Positions 1 through 10,631 of a stretch of 64,000 nucleotides of DNA are shown in pieces. Position numbers and translations under genes: made by a program. The notes under the pieces were generated by a model. It did no database searches. It worked only from the letters and a program-made list of their open reading frames with translations, and was not told where the DNA came from. The stretch is from Halocafeteria seosinensis (lineage: Eukaryota > Sar > Bigyra > Bicosoecida), in assembly GCA_001687465.1 (NCBI GenBank), contig LVLI01000279.1, positions 1 through 64,000 of the forward strand, read 5' to 3'. Positions within the stretch are counted from its first letter, which is position 1, and each line of letters starts with the position of its first letter.

Positions 1-255
1 ACCCTGCTGTATGTGCTCCAGACTACACGTATAATAGCGAGGACTCCCTCTCCCGTATATTGCGCGGGCAAACTCACGCTGAGAATTGTCGCAGTGGCCT
101 GTTGGTCCTGTCGTGTACCCCGTTCCTGTTTTGCTGTCTTCAAGTACTATGATCTACCAATGACGACAGTGTACGTGTGTATTAGTAATGCTTCGACCGG
201 AAAAAACCTAAGTTAGTCTTTTATCAAAATTGCTCCTACTGCGGCAAAATCTAAG
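1..255. repeat. 3' flank of copy A, duplicated at 2879-3131
   Basis: Positions 1-215 match 2879-3093 almost base for base and the following 40 bases match with scattered changes, directly downstream of the stop codons of genes A and B. The homology probably continues left of the window. Short frames inside it are shared only because the DNA is duplicated. Confidence 0.9.
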
Positions 256-2526
256 CTAGTCTTTCTTCAGTTCCATATTGATGGATTCTCTTTTTTCTTC
301 ATCATCGTCGTCCTCATGAAGGAAATACTCGTCCGCTGTACTAGCGGCCGCTTTCCGGCGCTTATAGATGCACGTACCCAAGCCGATAATCAGGAGCAGT
401 CCAAGTACGCCTCCTACTACACCACCTGCAATGGCTCCAGTGTGCTGGTTTGAGTTGTTGCCATGGTGTCCGGGATTTGGTTTAGGAGAGATACTAGAAG
501 CCGAACCGGATGTTGACGGTGACTCTGATGTAGAAGGACTTGCCGGCTGTGAAGGAGGATAAGAGGGGTTTACAGAGCGACTTGGTCCCGATGGAGGATA
601 CGAAGGTGTGGCCGAAGACGAAGACGAAGCACTCACTGAGCGACTTGGTCTCGAAGGAGAATACGAAGGTGTGGCCGAAGACGAAGACGAAGCACTCACT
701 GAGCGACTTGGCCTCGAAGGAGAATACGAAGGTGTGGCCGAAGAGGTAGACGAAGCACTCGCAGAGCGACTTGGGATCGGAGAGGACGAATAAGAAGCAT
801 TCACCGAACGGCTAGGTGTGATCGAAGAGGAATATGAAGCATTCACCGAACGGCTAGGCGTGATCGAAGAGGAATATGAAGCGTTCACAGAGCGACTCGG
901 TGTCGGAGAAGCAGAATAAGAGGAATTCACCGAACGACTAGATGTGATCGAAGGCGTACCACTTGGGGAAGGGGTCGTTGGCGCTGATCCACTCATTGAT
1001 GGAGTGACATCTGGCGTACCGCTTGTCGAAGGCGTGACTGAGGGTGTACCACTCACAGACGGTGTCACCGACGGCGTACCTGTCGTAGAGGGGCTATTGG
1101 AAGGAGTCCCGCTAACAGAGGGAGTGACAGATAGGGTTCCAGTGGTTGAAGGAGTATAGGACGGCGTCACGCTCGCGGATGGAGAGTTCGAGGGAGTCAC
1201 ACTGGCAGAAGGGGAATTGGAGGGAGTACCAGTTGAGGAAGGGGTGTTAGAGGGAGTAACGCTCGGAGACGGAGTACCAGATGGAGTTACACTGCTTGAA
1301 GGAGTGCCACTTGGCGTCCCTGTAGGGGTCATAGTACCTGTCCCACTTCCAGATGGCGTCATCGAATTCGAGCCTGTCATTGAAGGCGTATAACTAGGAG
1401 TAGGGGTAAACGATGGAGTCACACTGCTTGTAGGAGTCCCCGAAGGAGTTCCAGTCGTAGAAGGGGTGCTTGCAGGCGTTCCAGTAGTCGTCCCGGTGGT
1501 CGATGCACTGCTAGACGGCGTCCCCGTGCTAGAACTTGTCTCAGAAGGTGTCGCCGTTTCAGAAGGACTCGAGGAGGGACTACCGGTGTTCGACGGGGAG
1601 CTTGTCATGGAGGCAGTATTTGACGGGGTACCGGACGTTGAAGGTGTTCCACTCGACGACCCAGTCACACTTGGAGTAACAGAGGGGCTCGCAGAAGATG
1701 ACGGTGTAATTGTGGTTGATGCCGTCACGCTTGAAGAGGCCGAAGGAGTTTCTGAAGGTGTCTCTGTAACAGACGCGGTAACGCTTGGAGAGGCACTCTC
1801 AGACGGAGTATGGCTGGGAGAAGCGGTTTCAGAAGGACTGACGCTGGGAGAAGCGGTTTCAGAAGGACTGACGCTGGGACTAGGCGTGGGTGTTACCCCA
1901 TCTTCCAATAGATTCCTCACGTTATCGAGACTTTCTTCTTCCCGTTCATCGTTTCCATCCAGAGTAAAGGCCACATCAACGTGAACGCGGATATCCTGAG
2001 GAGTCTTGAGTTCCATCAAGATTTCTTGGAAGCTGAGTGACACCGGAAAACAAGGCTTTAAGAATACAACATAGGAGCTATTCCATAGAGCAAACTTACT
2101 TCCCAATGTATCCACTCTTAGGAGCCATGATTTGATTCTTGGGCATACTACCGCAAGAGGGTGGTCCTTGCAAAAACATGCACATAGTGATGTTAAGGTC
2201 CTTTCCTTCTCGGGGGTTTTCCGGGGTCCACTGAATCCTTGATACAGCAGCATGTCGCTTCTGAACCGGTACGTAGACTCTTCTGGCACGATTGGCAGGA
2301 AGATCAACGAGTTGACGATGAGATTTCTGGTTGTTAGCTAGCTGCAGGGCAACAACAATTAAAGGGCACAAAATCTTCAGGTTCGGTGGAGAAACTGCTT
2401 CAACACACGTCAGGTATTACCACATACAGTGCGTTCGTCTTCACCAGAGACAATTCCTGGGGCGGCAAGCAATAGTGCAAGGGCTATCCCAAGCACGGCA
2501 ACGATTGGACTTGTGCGAGAAACCAT
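256..2526 (-). CDS. Mucin-like type I membrane glycoprotein, array copy A
   Basis: Predicted 705-aa protein from exons 2526-2428, 2341-2100 and 2032-256 (GT-AG, phases 0 and 2). Residues 1-28 form a signal peptide. The ectodomain holds the motif DLNITMCM, with a glycosylatable Asn and a conserved Cys, followed by a second Cys. A Ser/Thr/Pro-rich stalk (about 165-640) is built from SVTPS/GTPS units and carries many N-x-S/T sites in its distal part. A Gly-rich transmembrane helix lies near 645-668, then KRR and an acidic tail ending LKKD. Role inferred: heavily O-glycosylated cell-surface or wall-associated protein; no enzyme domain is visible. It is the first of four tandem paralogs with the same intron positions. 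The frame stays open about 500 nt upstream of the chosen ATG, so a longer N-terminus is possible; the ATG directly before the signal peptide was preferred. Confidence 0.8.
601..780 (-). repeat. 63-bp tandem repeat in the stalk of copy A
   Basis: Units start at 601, 664 and 727 (period 63 bp, the third incomplete and diverged). In frame they encode 21-residue blocks rich in SRSVSAS and TPSYSPS. A separate 42-bp repeat encoding TPSRSVNASYSSS blocks follows at about 785-930. Both lengths are multiples of three, so copy number can change without breaking the frame. Confidence 0.85.
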
Positions 2527-2878
2527 TTTTCCTTGATGAAAATGGGCTGCGCCTGGAGGCTCGCGAGGCGAAGGGGGTGAACTTTTCCCACGGGTGGAAA
2601 AAAGAGAAAGCAGATTGGAAACGGACTTCCTCTGCTTGCTTTCTATTCTTCTTTTTCCTCCGTGTATGTGTACACGAGAGGATATCCTACAGAATGCGGG
2701 TCTGAAGCAACAAATCCTGGGGTATCGGAGAGTGTCACTTCCGGCGGATCCATCAAGGTCGCATCGATTGTCCCCCTGGTCGCACGAAGCATCTGACCCG
2801 CGGGCCGCGGCGGACTCTCCGGCGGACTCTCCGTTGGCTGGCTCTCTTCGAACGTTCGGCGACGCCGATACCACTTTA

Positions 2879-3131
2879 CCCTGCTGTATGTGCTCCAGAC
2901 TACACGTATAATAGCGAGGACTCCCTCTCCCGTATATTGCGCGGGCAAACTCACGCTGAGAATTGTCGCAGTGGCCTGTTGGTCCTGTCGTGTACCCCGT
3001 TCCTGTTTTGCTGTCTTCAAGTACTATCATCTACCAATGACGGCAGTGTACGTGTGTATTAGTATTGCTCCGAACGGGGAAAACCTAAGCTAATCTTTTA
3101 TCAGTATTGCTCCTAGCGGGTAAAATCTAAG
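2879..3131. repeat. 3' flank of copy B, duplicate of 1-255
   Basis: Near-identical to the window's first 255 bases and placed just after the stop codon of gene B, showing that the duplicated unit extends beyond the coding region. The stretch 2527-2878, between the start of copy A and this repeat, shows no recognisable gene. Confidence 0.9.
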
Positions 3132-5630
3132 CTAGTCTTTCTTCAGTTCCATATTGATGGATTCTCTTTTTTCCTCATCATCGTCGTCCTCATGAAGGAA
3201 ATACTCGTCTGCTGTACTAGCAGCCGCTTTCCGGCGCTTATAAATGCACGTACCCAGACCGATAATCAGGAGCAGTCCAAGTACGCCTCCTACCACACCA
3301 CCCGCAATGGCTCCAGTATGCTGGTTTGAGCTGTTGCCATGGTGTCCCGGGGGTTCAGGAGCGTTCGAACTTGAAGAATTTGAAGCGGATGCTGACGGTG
3401 ATCCAGTTGAAGAAGGACTTTCAGACACGACAGGAGAATATGACGCATTCACAGAGCTACTCGCACTTGCACTTGGTGTAATCGAGGGAGAATACGAGAC
3501 GTTCCCAATGCTACTCCCAGTTGGTGAAATCGAGGGAGAATACGAGACGTTCACAATGCTACTCCCAGTTGGTGAAATCGAGGGAGAATACGAGACGTTC
3601 ACGAAGCTACTCACACTTGGTGAAATCGAGGGAGAATACGAGACATTCACGATGCTACTCGCACTTGGTGTAATCGAGGGGGAATAAGAGACATTTACGG
3701 AGGGAGCCGCTGAGGTTGTGATTGAAGGAGAATAAGATGCGTTCGCAAAGCTACTTGCACTCGGTGAAATCGAAGGAGAACACGAGCCATTCACGGAGCG
3801 AGCCGATGTGGGTGTGATTGAAGAAGAAGACGAGGCATTCACGGATCGAGCCGGTGGGGGTGTGATCGACGGAGAAGACGAGACGTTCACGGAGCGAGCC
3901 GGTGGGGGTGTGATCGAAGGAGAACGCGAGGCATTCACGGAGCGACTAGGTGTGGTCGAAGGCGTACCACTTGGGGAAGGGGTCGTTGGCGCTGATCCAC
4001 TCGCTGATGGAGTGACATCTGGCGTACCGCTGGTCGAAGGCGTGACTGAGGGTGTACCACTCACGGACGGTGTCACTGACGGCGTACCTGTCGTGGAGGG
4101 ACTATTGGAAGGAGTCCCGCTAACAGAGGGAGTGACAAATGAGGTTCCAGTGGTTGAAGGAGTATGGGACGGCGTCACGCTCGCGGATGGAGAGTTCGAG
4201 GGAGTCACACTGGCAGAAGGGGAATTGGAGGGAGTACCAGTTGAGGAAGGGGTGTTAGAGGGTGTAACGCTCGTAGACGGAGTACCAGATGGAGTTACAC
4301 TGCTTGAAGGAGTGCTACTTGGCGTCCCTGTAGGGGTCATAGTACCAGTCCCACTTCCAGATGGCGTCATCGAATTCGAACTTGTCATTGAAGGCGTATA
4401 ACTAGGAGTGGGGGTAAACGATGGAGTCACACTGTTTGTGGGAGTTCCAGTCGTAGAAGGGGTATTGGTAGGTGAAACTGTATTTGAAGGAGTACTCGAG
4501 GGCGTTCCAGTAGCCGTTCCGGTGGTCGATGCACTGCTAGACGGCGTCCCCGTGCTAGAACTTGTCTCAGAAGGTGTCGCCGTTTCAGAAGGACTCAAGG
4601 AGGGACTACCGGTGTTCGACGGGGAGCTTGTCATGGAGGCAGTATTTGACGGGGTACCGGACGTTGAAGGTGTTCCACTCGACGACCCAGTCACACTTGG
4701 GGTAGCAGAGGGGCTGGCGGAAGATGACGGTGTAATTGTGGTTGATGCCGTCACGCTTGAAGAGGCCGAAGGAGTTTCTGAAGGTGTCTCTGTAACAGAC
4801 GCGGAAACCGATGGCAATACTGTTTCAGAGGCGGTAGCGCTTGGAGAAGCGGTTTCAGAGGGCGTGCCACTAGGAGGACTCACGCTTGGACAGGGTGTAG
4901 GTGTCGAAGAAGAGTACGACGCATTTACCGAACGGCTAGGTATGGCCGAATAGGACGCATTCGTGGACAGGAAGTGCGTAGCTGAGTTCCGAAGGGGAAA
5001 CGGCGATGGATCGTCCAGCGTTCTCGTATGCGAAGTACAAGGCGTCGGAAACCGTACAATAACGTTCACAGGAGTTGTAGCTGTACTTTTGAGGCTCACA
5101 TACACCTTGTCCTTCCTGCAAAACACGCAGAGAGAGAAGTCAGTATGATAGCATCTACCAGTATGGTACAATCGCTGCGGATGACTTACTTTCCGAGGGT
5201 TCTTGTGTATGGAGTGACACCGTTTTCTTCATGCAATTCCGTACAAGCTGCTTCGCCGCCCGCATCTGCCACTGAGACGCAGACACTCACATTGGCGTCT
5301 TTTCTCCCGGCTGTTGCTCTTGAAAGCCATCTGATTTCGGGAGCCGATTCAGTCTCGGGGGGAACTGGTACACTGAAGCGATCAGGAATCCCAGAGTACA
5401 GTTTTGTCTCATAGCGATACGCGCAACCATGAGAATGGGACTGCAACATAGACAATGAAACAATGTCTCCTTCTTCTAACTTGACTTGGTAACCTCGAAG
5501 TAATGCTTACCTGAACTTGCCAAAGTTCTCCAGCTACGGTCAGAGAAGCGGACAGGATACTCACGTATGCAACGATAGCTACTGTACACCCCGGAGCTTG
5601 GTTTCGGTTCCCAAATAGTGCTTTTCCCAT
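3132..5630 (-). CDS. Mucin-like type I membrane glycoprotein, array copy B
   Basis: 784-aa protein from exons 5630-5511, 5440-5190 and 5115-3132, with splice phases identical to copy A. The N-terminus has a hydrophobic signal segment ending near SLTVAG. The ectodomain keeps the family motif as NVSVCVS with a second Cys (AACTE), but otherwise differs strongly from copy A. From the mid stalk to the end (TM about 723-746, KRR, acidic tail, LKKD) it is almost the same as copy A. The membrane-proximal stalk contains five or so 48-bp units encoding SSIVNVSYSPSISP-type blocks rich in N-x-S sites (about 3480-3700). Likely a surface mucin; homogenised with A over its C-terminal half. Confidence 0.82.
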
Positions 5631-6735
5631 CTTGCGTCGCTTCTCTTTCTGTATCCGAGTAAGTACTTGTGCGCAATGCTGATGTTCTACGCGAGCCTGT
5701 TCTGCGAAGAAAAGAGGCTGCTTTCAGAAGAAGATCCATGACGCCGAAGTCTCGCTACGAACACCTACGCTTTTGTAGAGCCACAACTATTGTGCGCAAT
5801 CTACGCCGAAAGAATTTAGTGGTTTTGCTCGACGCTTAAACCCTACACTATCTCACTGAAAGACAAATCTGCTTACAAGTCATGTGTTGCGGTGGTGTGA
5901 CTCATCCGACAAATTGTGAGGAAGGCTCAGGGAGGACGAAGAAACCATTCCAAGGTCGCAAGTGGATACGCTTCTTCTCCACTCTGTATTCATGGATGAC
6001 GTCATTTCAGTGGTACGACATTGCCGTCTTTATATACAACGCATGCCAATTGGCTCCGCAATAACCTGCTATAATCCACCAAGGATACGACAGCAGTGTA
6101 CTTTATACGTGGAGTGTGGCCCTTGCGGGAGTCAGACTCAGAGGCTGGGTGCGGCTTCAAGAGTAAGACATTACAACAGTACAACACTCGCTGTAGCATG
6201 CTATATTCATGCATGTGACAGGGCGATACCAGTAGGAAAACATCATGCGTTGATGAGAGATACCGTAGTTGCCTCGCAACGGAGTCTACCGAATCGCGTG
6301 TATATCCGCAGGCCGCACATGCCGATGTGTTTTGTACGCCTGAGTCGGGGAGAGCTCAGCCTTGCACAGTCACACCTGACTCACTGGTGACCTGAGATTG
6401 CTTGCACAAACTCCTTAAGCAGATCCAAGGGAGAGCCCTTCTGGGTTACGAAGTTCAATGCGAACCTCCGCTAGTTACTCTGGACAACAACGGTGGAGTG
6501 ATCGCCTAAATGGAGGTTATTCCCACTCGAGGGGTTGTGGTACATGCGGGATAAGTTCTGGAGAACGCTCTCTTGAAGGTTTCGCTGCTATTTACTCTCG
6601 GTGACAAGTATCAATATATTTTTGGCCTACCAGTGTTTGTGGTTCGCTGCTTGCAGTGCCTTGCACGGCCAAGCAAGAAAGATCAATCTATTTCCCAGAT
6701 TAAGTTAGCACCAGTATACTTACGCTTGTCCTTCA
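5631..6735. other. Intergenic region between copies B and C
   Basis: About 1.1 kb upstream of gene B and downstream of gene C. A 142-codon frame on the plus strand (5962-6390) lacks splice support, a family motif or low-complexity composition typical of neighbours, so I do not call it. Otherwise presumed promoter and 3' UTR. Confidence 0.5.
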
Positions 6736-6791
6736 TGTAGTAAGTGCTGATCCTCACTACTCTTGTAGTAAGTACTGATCCTCACTACTCT
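6736..6791. repeat. 28-bp tandem duplication at the 3' end of copy C
   Basis: Two 28-bp units, 6736-6763 and 6764-6791, differ by one base. The stop codon of gene C (6757-6759) lies within the downstream unit. See findings for the probable effect on the reading frame. Confidence 0.9.
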
Positions 6792-8095
6792 TCTTCCGTT
6801 TACAGCACCAGACTGTCAGGCCAACAATCAACAGCAGGCCACCAACACCACCAGCAATTCCGCCTGCTAAAGCAGCGGTGTGGTCATTGTTGTTGCCTGA
6901 TGATCCGTGATGCGTATTTGTAGCTGTGGGACTAGACGAACTCGAAGGCGTCTCACTGGGAGTATAGGGACTCGAAGGCGTCTCACTGGGAGTATAACTC
7001 GGAGAGGGAGTCACACTACTTGTAGAGGAGTACGACGCATTTACGCTTCTAGTCGGACTGACCGTGCTTGCGGGTGTGCCCGTACTAGTCGGAGAGGGAG
7101 GGATCCGAGAATTCGACGCAGAACCCGTTGAGCTCGGCGTTGGAGTAGGGGAATTTCCCGGAGACATTGAATGTGCAGGCGGGGACTTGGTTGCATTCGA
7201 GTTGGCCGGGGACGGCGCAGTTAGAGAGGCACTGATTGTAGCTGTGGGACTAGAGGGCGGCACAGTCACAGAAGAATTGGCAGGGGGTGCCACAGATACC
7301 GAGACAGTGGTATCGGCTGAGGGTGCCACACTAGAACTGCCTGAGGCCATCACAGTTACAGTTACAGTGGCATTGGCTGAAGGTGAAGGAGAAGTGGAAG
7401 CTTTAGCACCTACGCCCCCATAATCGAATACATTCTCCTCTTCTTGGTAATTCATTAGGTTACCTTCCATCTTAGACGCCAGTGCCCGCCGGAATACAGT
7501 ATCTACGTTGATGTTGATCCCCTTTGTACTTTTCAGTTCCACTCTAAGCTCAGTAGATCTGTTACCGCAAGCAAAGGAACAGGAAGCTTTGCATGAATGA
7601 CCACCGAAGCGCCTCAATACAGAACTACCAACAAGAACTACTTACCCTCCAAACGTCCCTAAGTTTGGGATGACGCTCTGCCCCTTGGTTACACTTCCAC
7701 AGGATATGTCATGAGCCGTCTTAGCTTTGTCTGAAAACATGCACACAGTTATGTTTAAATCCTTGCCATCCGTGGGATCCACCGGGAACCATTCCACCTC
7801 TGGGACAACAGCGTGTTTCTGAGGAATCTGGACAGTAATTTGTCCTGGACGTCCGGCATAGAGTTGAATGCTGTTGCGGTACGACTTGACAATCGAGTAA
7901 TACTGCATTATTGCAAGCCAACAAGTTGACGAACTGAAATCAAGGAGCACCTAGATACGGAATATGACTTACTTGCTGGGGATTCTCGCCAACGGCTTGA
8001 TGAGGAGCTCCCAGGACGAATGCCAAGGCTCCGGCGAGTGCAGCCACCATGGACACCATGGCATATGACATGGGATTCGGATTTCCTTTGCTCAT
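6757..8095 (-). CDS. Mucin-like type I membrane glycoprotein, array copy C
   Basis: 393-aa protein from exons 8095-7973, 7902-7646 and 7558-6757. Signal or anchor helix within residues 9-30. The ectodomain has DLNITVCMF, a second Cys (ISCGS) and the family strand LRVELKS. The Ser/Thr/Pro stalk is short; its first half uses Ala/Val-rich blocks and the rest TPSETPSS blocks. TM about 355-375 (Gly-rich), then CCKRKK and a ten-residue tail. The tail is shorter than in A and B because the stop sits in a 28-bp duplication. Upstream, an open segment (about 8440-8160) could splice through GTACGC (8160s) into this frame at 8107, giving an N-terminal extension or a 5' UTR intron; I chose the ATG next to the hydrophobic segment. 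Confidence 0.8.
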
Positions 8096-8568
8096 TGTAG
8101 GATCTTTGGGGTGAATGAACTCTGCAATACGAACTTGTGCCACGATGGATACCAAGATAGAACAAATCTGGGATGCGTACCTCGCAAAGCGTTGAGATAG
8201 CAACGAGGGAGCAAACGGTCTAACTCCTCTCTCTGTGTCTCTGGGATTGCTTCCGATAGTATATAGGGACAATACACTTCATGCGGCCGAATAATCCATT
8301 GTTGTTCTGGAATCTCGTTCAAACAGGGATTGGATATACCCCGGCAGTGACTCGTCCCCTGGGATTCCCCCCTACAAGGTGTCCGCTGCCTTTGTCCTCC
8401 CTCCCCACAGATTTCCACTCTTCTCGTCCGGGCCCGCATCCCAAGATGTGAAGTAGCCCGGGCTTGGGGCCCGGATAGTTGGTGAGTCAAGAATTGTAAA
8501 TGAGAGAGTCTCAGAGAGACTGACCACAGAGCCGAATTCGGTCTATTCTTGGAAGCCCCTATGCGATA
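8096..8568. other. Region between copies C and D
   Basis: 473 bp holding the presumed promoter and leader of C and the 3' UTR of D. A minus-strand segment around 8440-8163 is open in phase with a possible 5' exon of gene C, with donor GTACGC and an acceptor TTGCAG about 60 nt later; coding status is unresolved. Confidence 0.4.
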
Positions 8569-10200
8569 CTAATCGTTATGCTCAACAAGTTCAAACAGTT
8601 CATGGCTGTCGGCATACGGAGTACTACGCCGTCTGCAGTAGACTACCAGTGCGATAATGATACCTAACGCTACCGCCGCTGCGATAGTACCTCCCACAAT
8701 GGCACCGGTATTACCACTACCACCTCCGCCACCAGCGTTATTTCCTCCTCCGCCGGAATTTTTGGAAGGACTAGAAGATGGACTCGTTTCGGGTGACGAA
8801 CTTGCGGATGGGATAGGGCGTGTCGGACTACTACTGCCAGTGGTAGAGGGACTGGATTCCGGTGTCTGTGAAGGAGAAGCGGAAATCTGAACAGGGCTAG
8901 CAGAGCTCTCCGAAGGAGATGCGTTCCCAGGAGTTACGGAAGGTGGTGGAGGAGTGTGACTCTGCGAAGGCGCTAGGCTAGCAGTGCTGTTAACATAAGG
9001 GGTTCCCGAAGGACTACCTTCCGCAGAAGGCGCCACAGAACTACTACGACTGATCGACGGCGTGGCAGATCCAGATGAGCTTTGTGAAGGTGTTATAAAG
9101 CCCGTGCAACTCCTAGACGGGGTACTCGACTGGCTCTGACTTTGAGAAGGGGTAACGGAGGGGCTTCCAGTTTGAGACGGTGTCACGGAGGGGCTTCCAG
9201 TTTGAGACGGTGTCACGGAGGGGCTTCCAGTTTGAGACGGTGTCACGGAGCTACTGCCAGTAGTCGACGGAGTTATAGAAGGACTTTCACTTTGAGACGG
9301 TGTTACGGAGCTAGTGGCGCTGTTCGATGGTGTCATGGAAGGACTATATTTCGTTGGGGTCACCGAAGCTGTGGCACTGCCCGAGCTGGTCGTGCTGCCG
9401 GATGGAGTTGCCGACGGACTGGAGGTTTGAGACGGCGTCACCGATCCCGTAGAGTTGGCAGTGCCAGAGACTGTAGGACTGCTTGTGGGTGTAGGAGTGC
9501 TAGACGAACGTTGCTCTAACCGCCGCGAGGCCGAGCCATCGACGCCCATGTTGTCATAACTCCCCAGCAGCAAGGCAATATGTATGTCAACTGTTACAGG
9601 GCTTTTTAATTCAACCCTAAGAATCGTGGATCTGCAATGAGAAAATGTACTCCATTTCAAAGCCGATATAGACCGCGAACCAACGTGTAGAAGATCTCCT
9701 TACCTAGATACCCGACTCAAGCGAGGTACATCTCGTGGAGATCTTTTAGGTACACTCTGGCACTGTTCGGCGCTCAAACTAGATAGCTTCTCATCAATAA
9801 ACGACATACAGACCGTAATATTGGCATCGATTTCCTTAATGGATGATAATGAATCCCACCAAATTCGAGGACTCGGCCTGTAGCTCGCAGCTTTTGCTGG
9901 AATTGCAAATCGTTTCGCCTGGTTGGCTATCAGCTTCACATTCTTCTCGTAAAGCGCCCTTCCATCGACCCATCGAACTTCATTTTCTATGGCCTGTAAT
10001 GGATATCAAGACAGTCGTGGCGCAAGAGAGCAAGTGGTCCAGGGAAATGTTCCTTCGAGACTTACCCTCTGAGAACCCGACGCCACATTCTCGCTGGCGG
10101 CGGGGATTGCACACGTCATTGTCGCCGCAAGAACGCCGGTAAATGCCATTAGAATGCCCAACGCATTCATCGACGGGAAAGCAGCCGTGGAGGATGGCAT
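8569..10200 (-). CDS. Mucin-like type I membrane glycoprotein, array copy D
   Basis: 495-aa protein from exons 10200-10066, 9993-9704 and 9631-8569; intron phases 0 and 2 as in A-C. Hydrophobic signal segment around residues 11-32. The ectodomain carries DANITVCMSF, a second Cys (EQCQS) and LRVELKS. The stalk is Ser/Thr/Pro-rich with TPSQTGSPSV repeats, followed by a Gly-rich juxtamembrane patch (GGGGNNAGGGGG). TM about 452-473, CRRR, and a tail ending LVEHND. Most diverged array member in stalk sequence. Another in-frame ATG eleven codons in (NALGILMAF) could also be used. Likely a surface glycoprotein; function not recognised. Confidence 0.8.
9161..9250 (-). repeat. 30-bp tandem repeat in the stalk of copy D
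   Basis: Three identical 30-bp units (9161-9190, 9191-9220, 9221-9250) encode ten-residue GSPSVTPSQT blocks. Perfect identity at the DNA level indicates very recent expansion or conversion. Confidence 0.92.
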
Positions 10201-10631
10201 GGTAAATATTTGTACAAGTACAAGAGGCAATGAATATCTTGCCAACTGGACCCGCAGCCCCTCTATCACGTGGACAGCTTCCGCCCCCACTAATCAACAG
10301 AGAAAAGATACAAGCTTCAATTTTCTATCCCATACTCGAGCCATGAACTGGGAAAAGGGAATACAACCACGATATCGGTCTATGTTCTGCCGCAGAGGCT
10401 TTGTGAAGCTGGAGGAGAACTCAGGAATTCCACCTCCTAACTTACGAGTTGTAAGTCTAAGTCGGATGAACCAGTTTAGAAAACGGACACAGAGGAAAGA
10501 GTAGTATTAGTTTCTCATACTACGTGACGAGGTAGCTTTTTTCTTAATTAATGTGAATTCTTACTACCTGCCTGGAGTCCTGGGGGTCGGATATGAAATT
10601 CAAATGATACGCACCAAATCTAGAAAAAAAT
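10201..10631. other. Non-coding region between copy D and the RsmJ-like gene
   Basis: About 430 bp, presumed promoter of D and 3' UTR of the next gene. I see no exon, repeat or RNA gene in it. Confidence 0.5.

Noticed and set aside
1466-1984. Long plus-strand frames opposite the mucin stalks (also 4408-4953, 3808-4401, 7064-7423)
   Set aside because: They are antisense readings of Ser/Thr/Pro repeats (giving Gly/Val/Glu repeats) and lie opposite well-supported spliced genes.
2643-3020. 125-codon minus-strand frame with a hydrophobic stretch and RRRR, overlapping the duplicated flank
   Set aside because: Considered as a C-terminal exon or pseudogene remnant of another membrane protein; no splice acceptor or start fits and it overlaps the 3' flank of copy B.
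5962-6390. 142-codon plus-strand frame in the B-C interval
   Set aside because: No motif, Cys/His/Arg-rich random-looking composition and no supporting signals.
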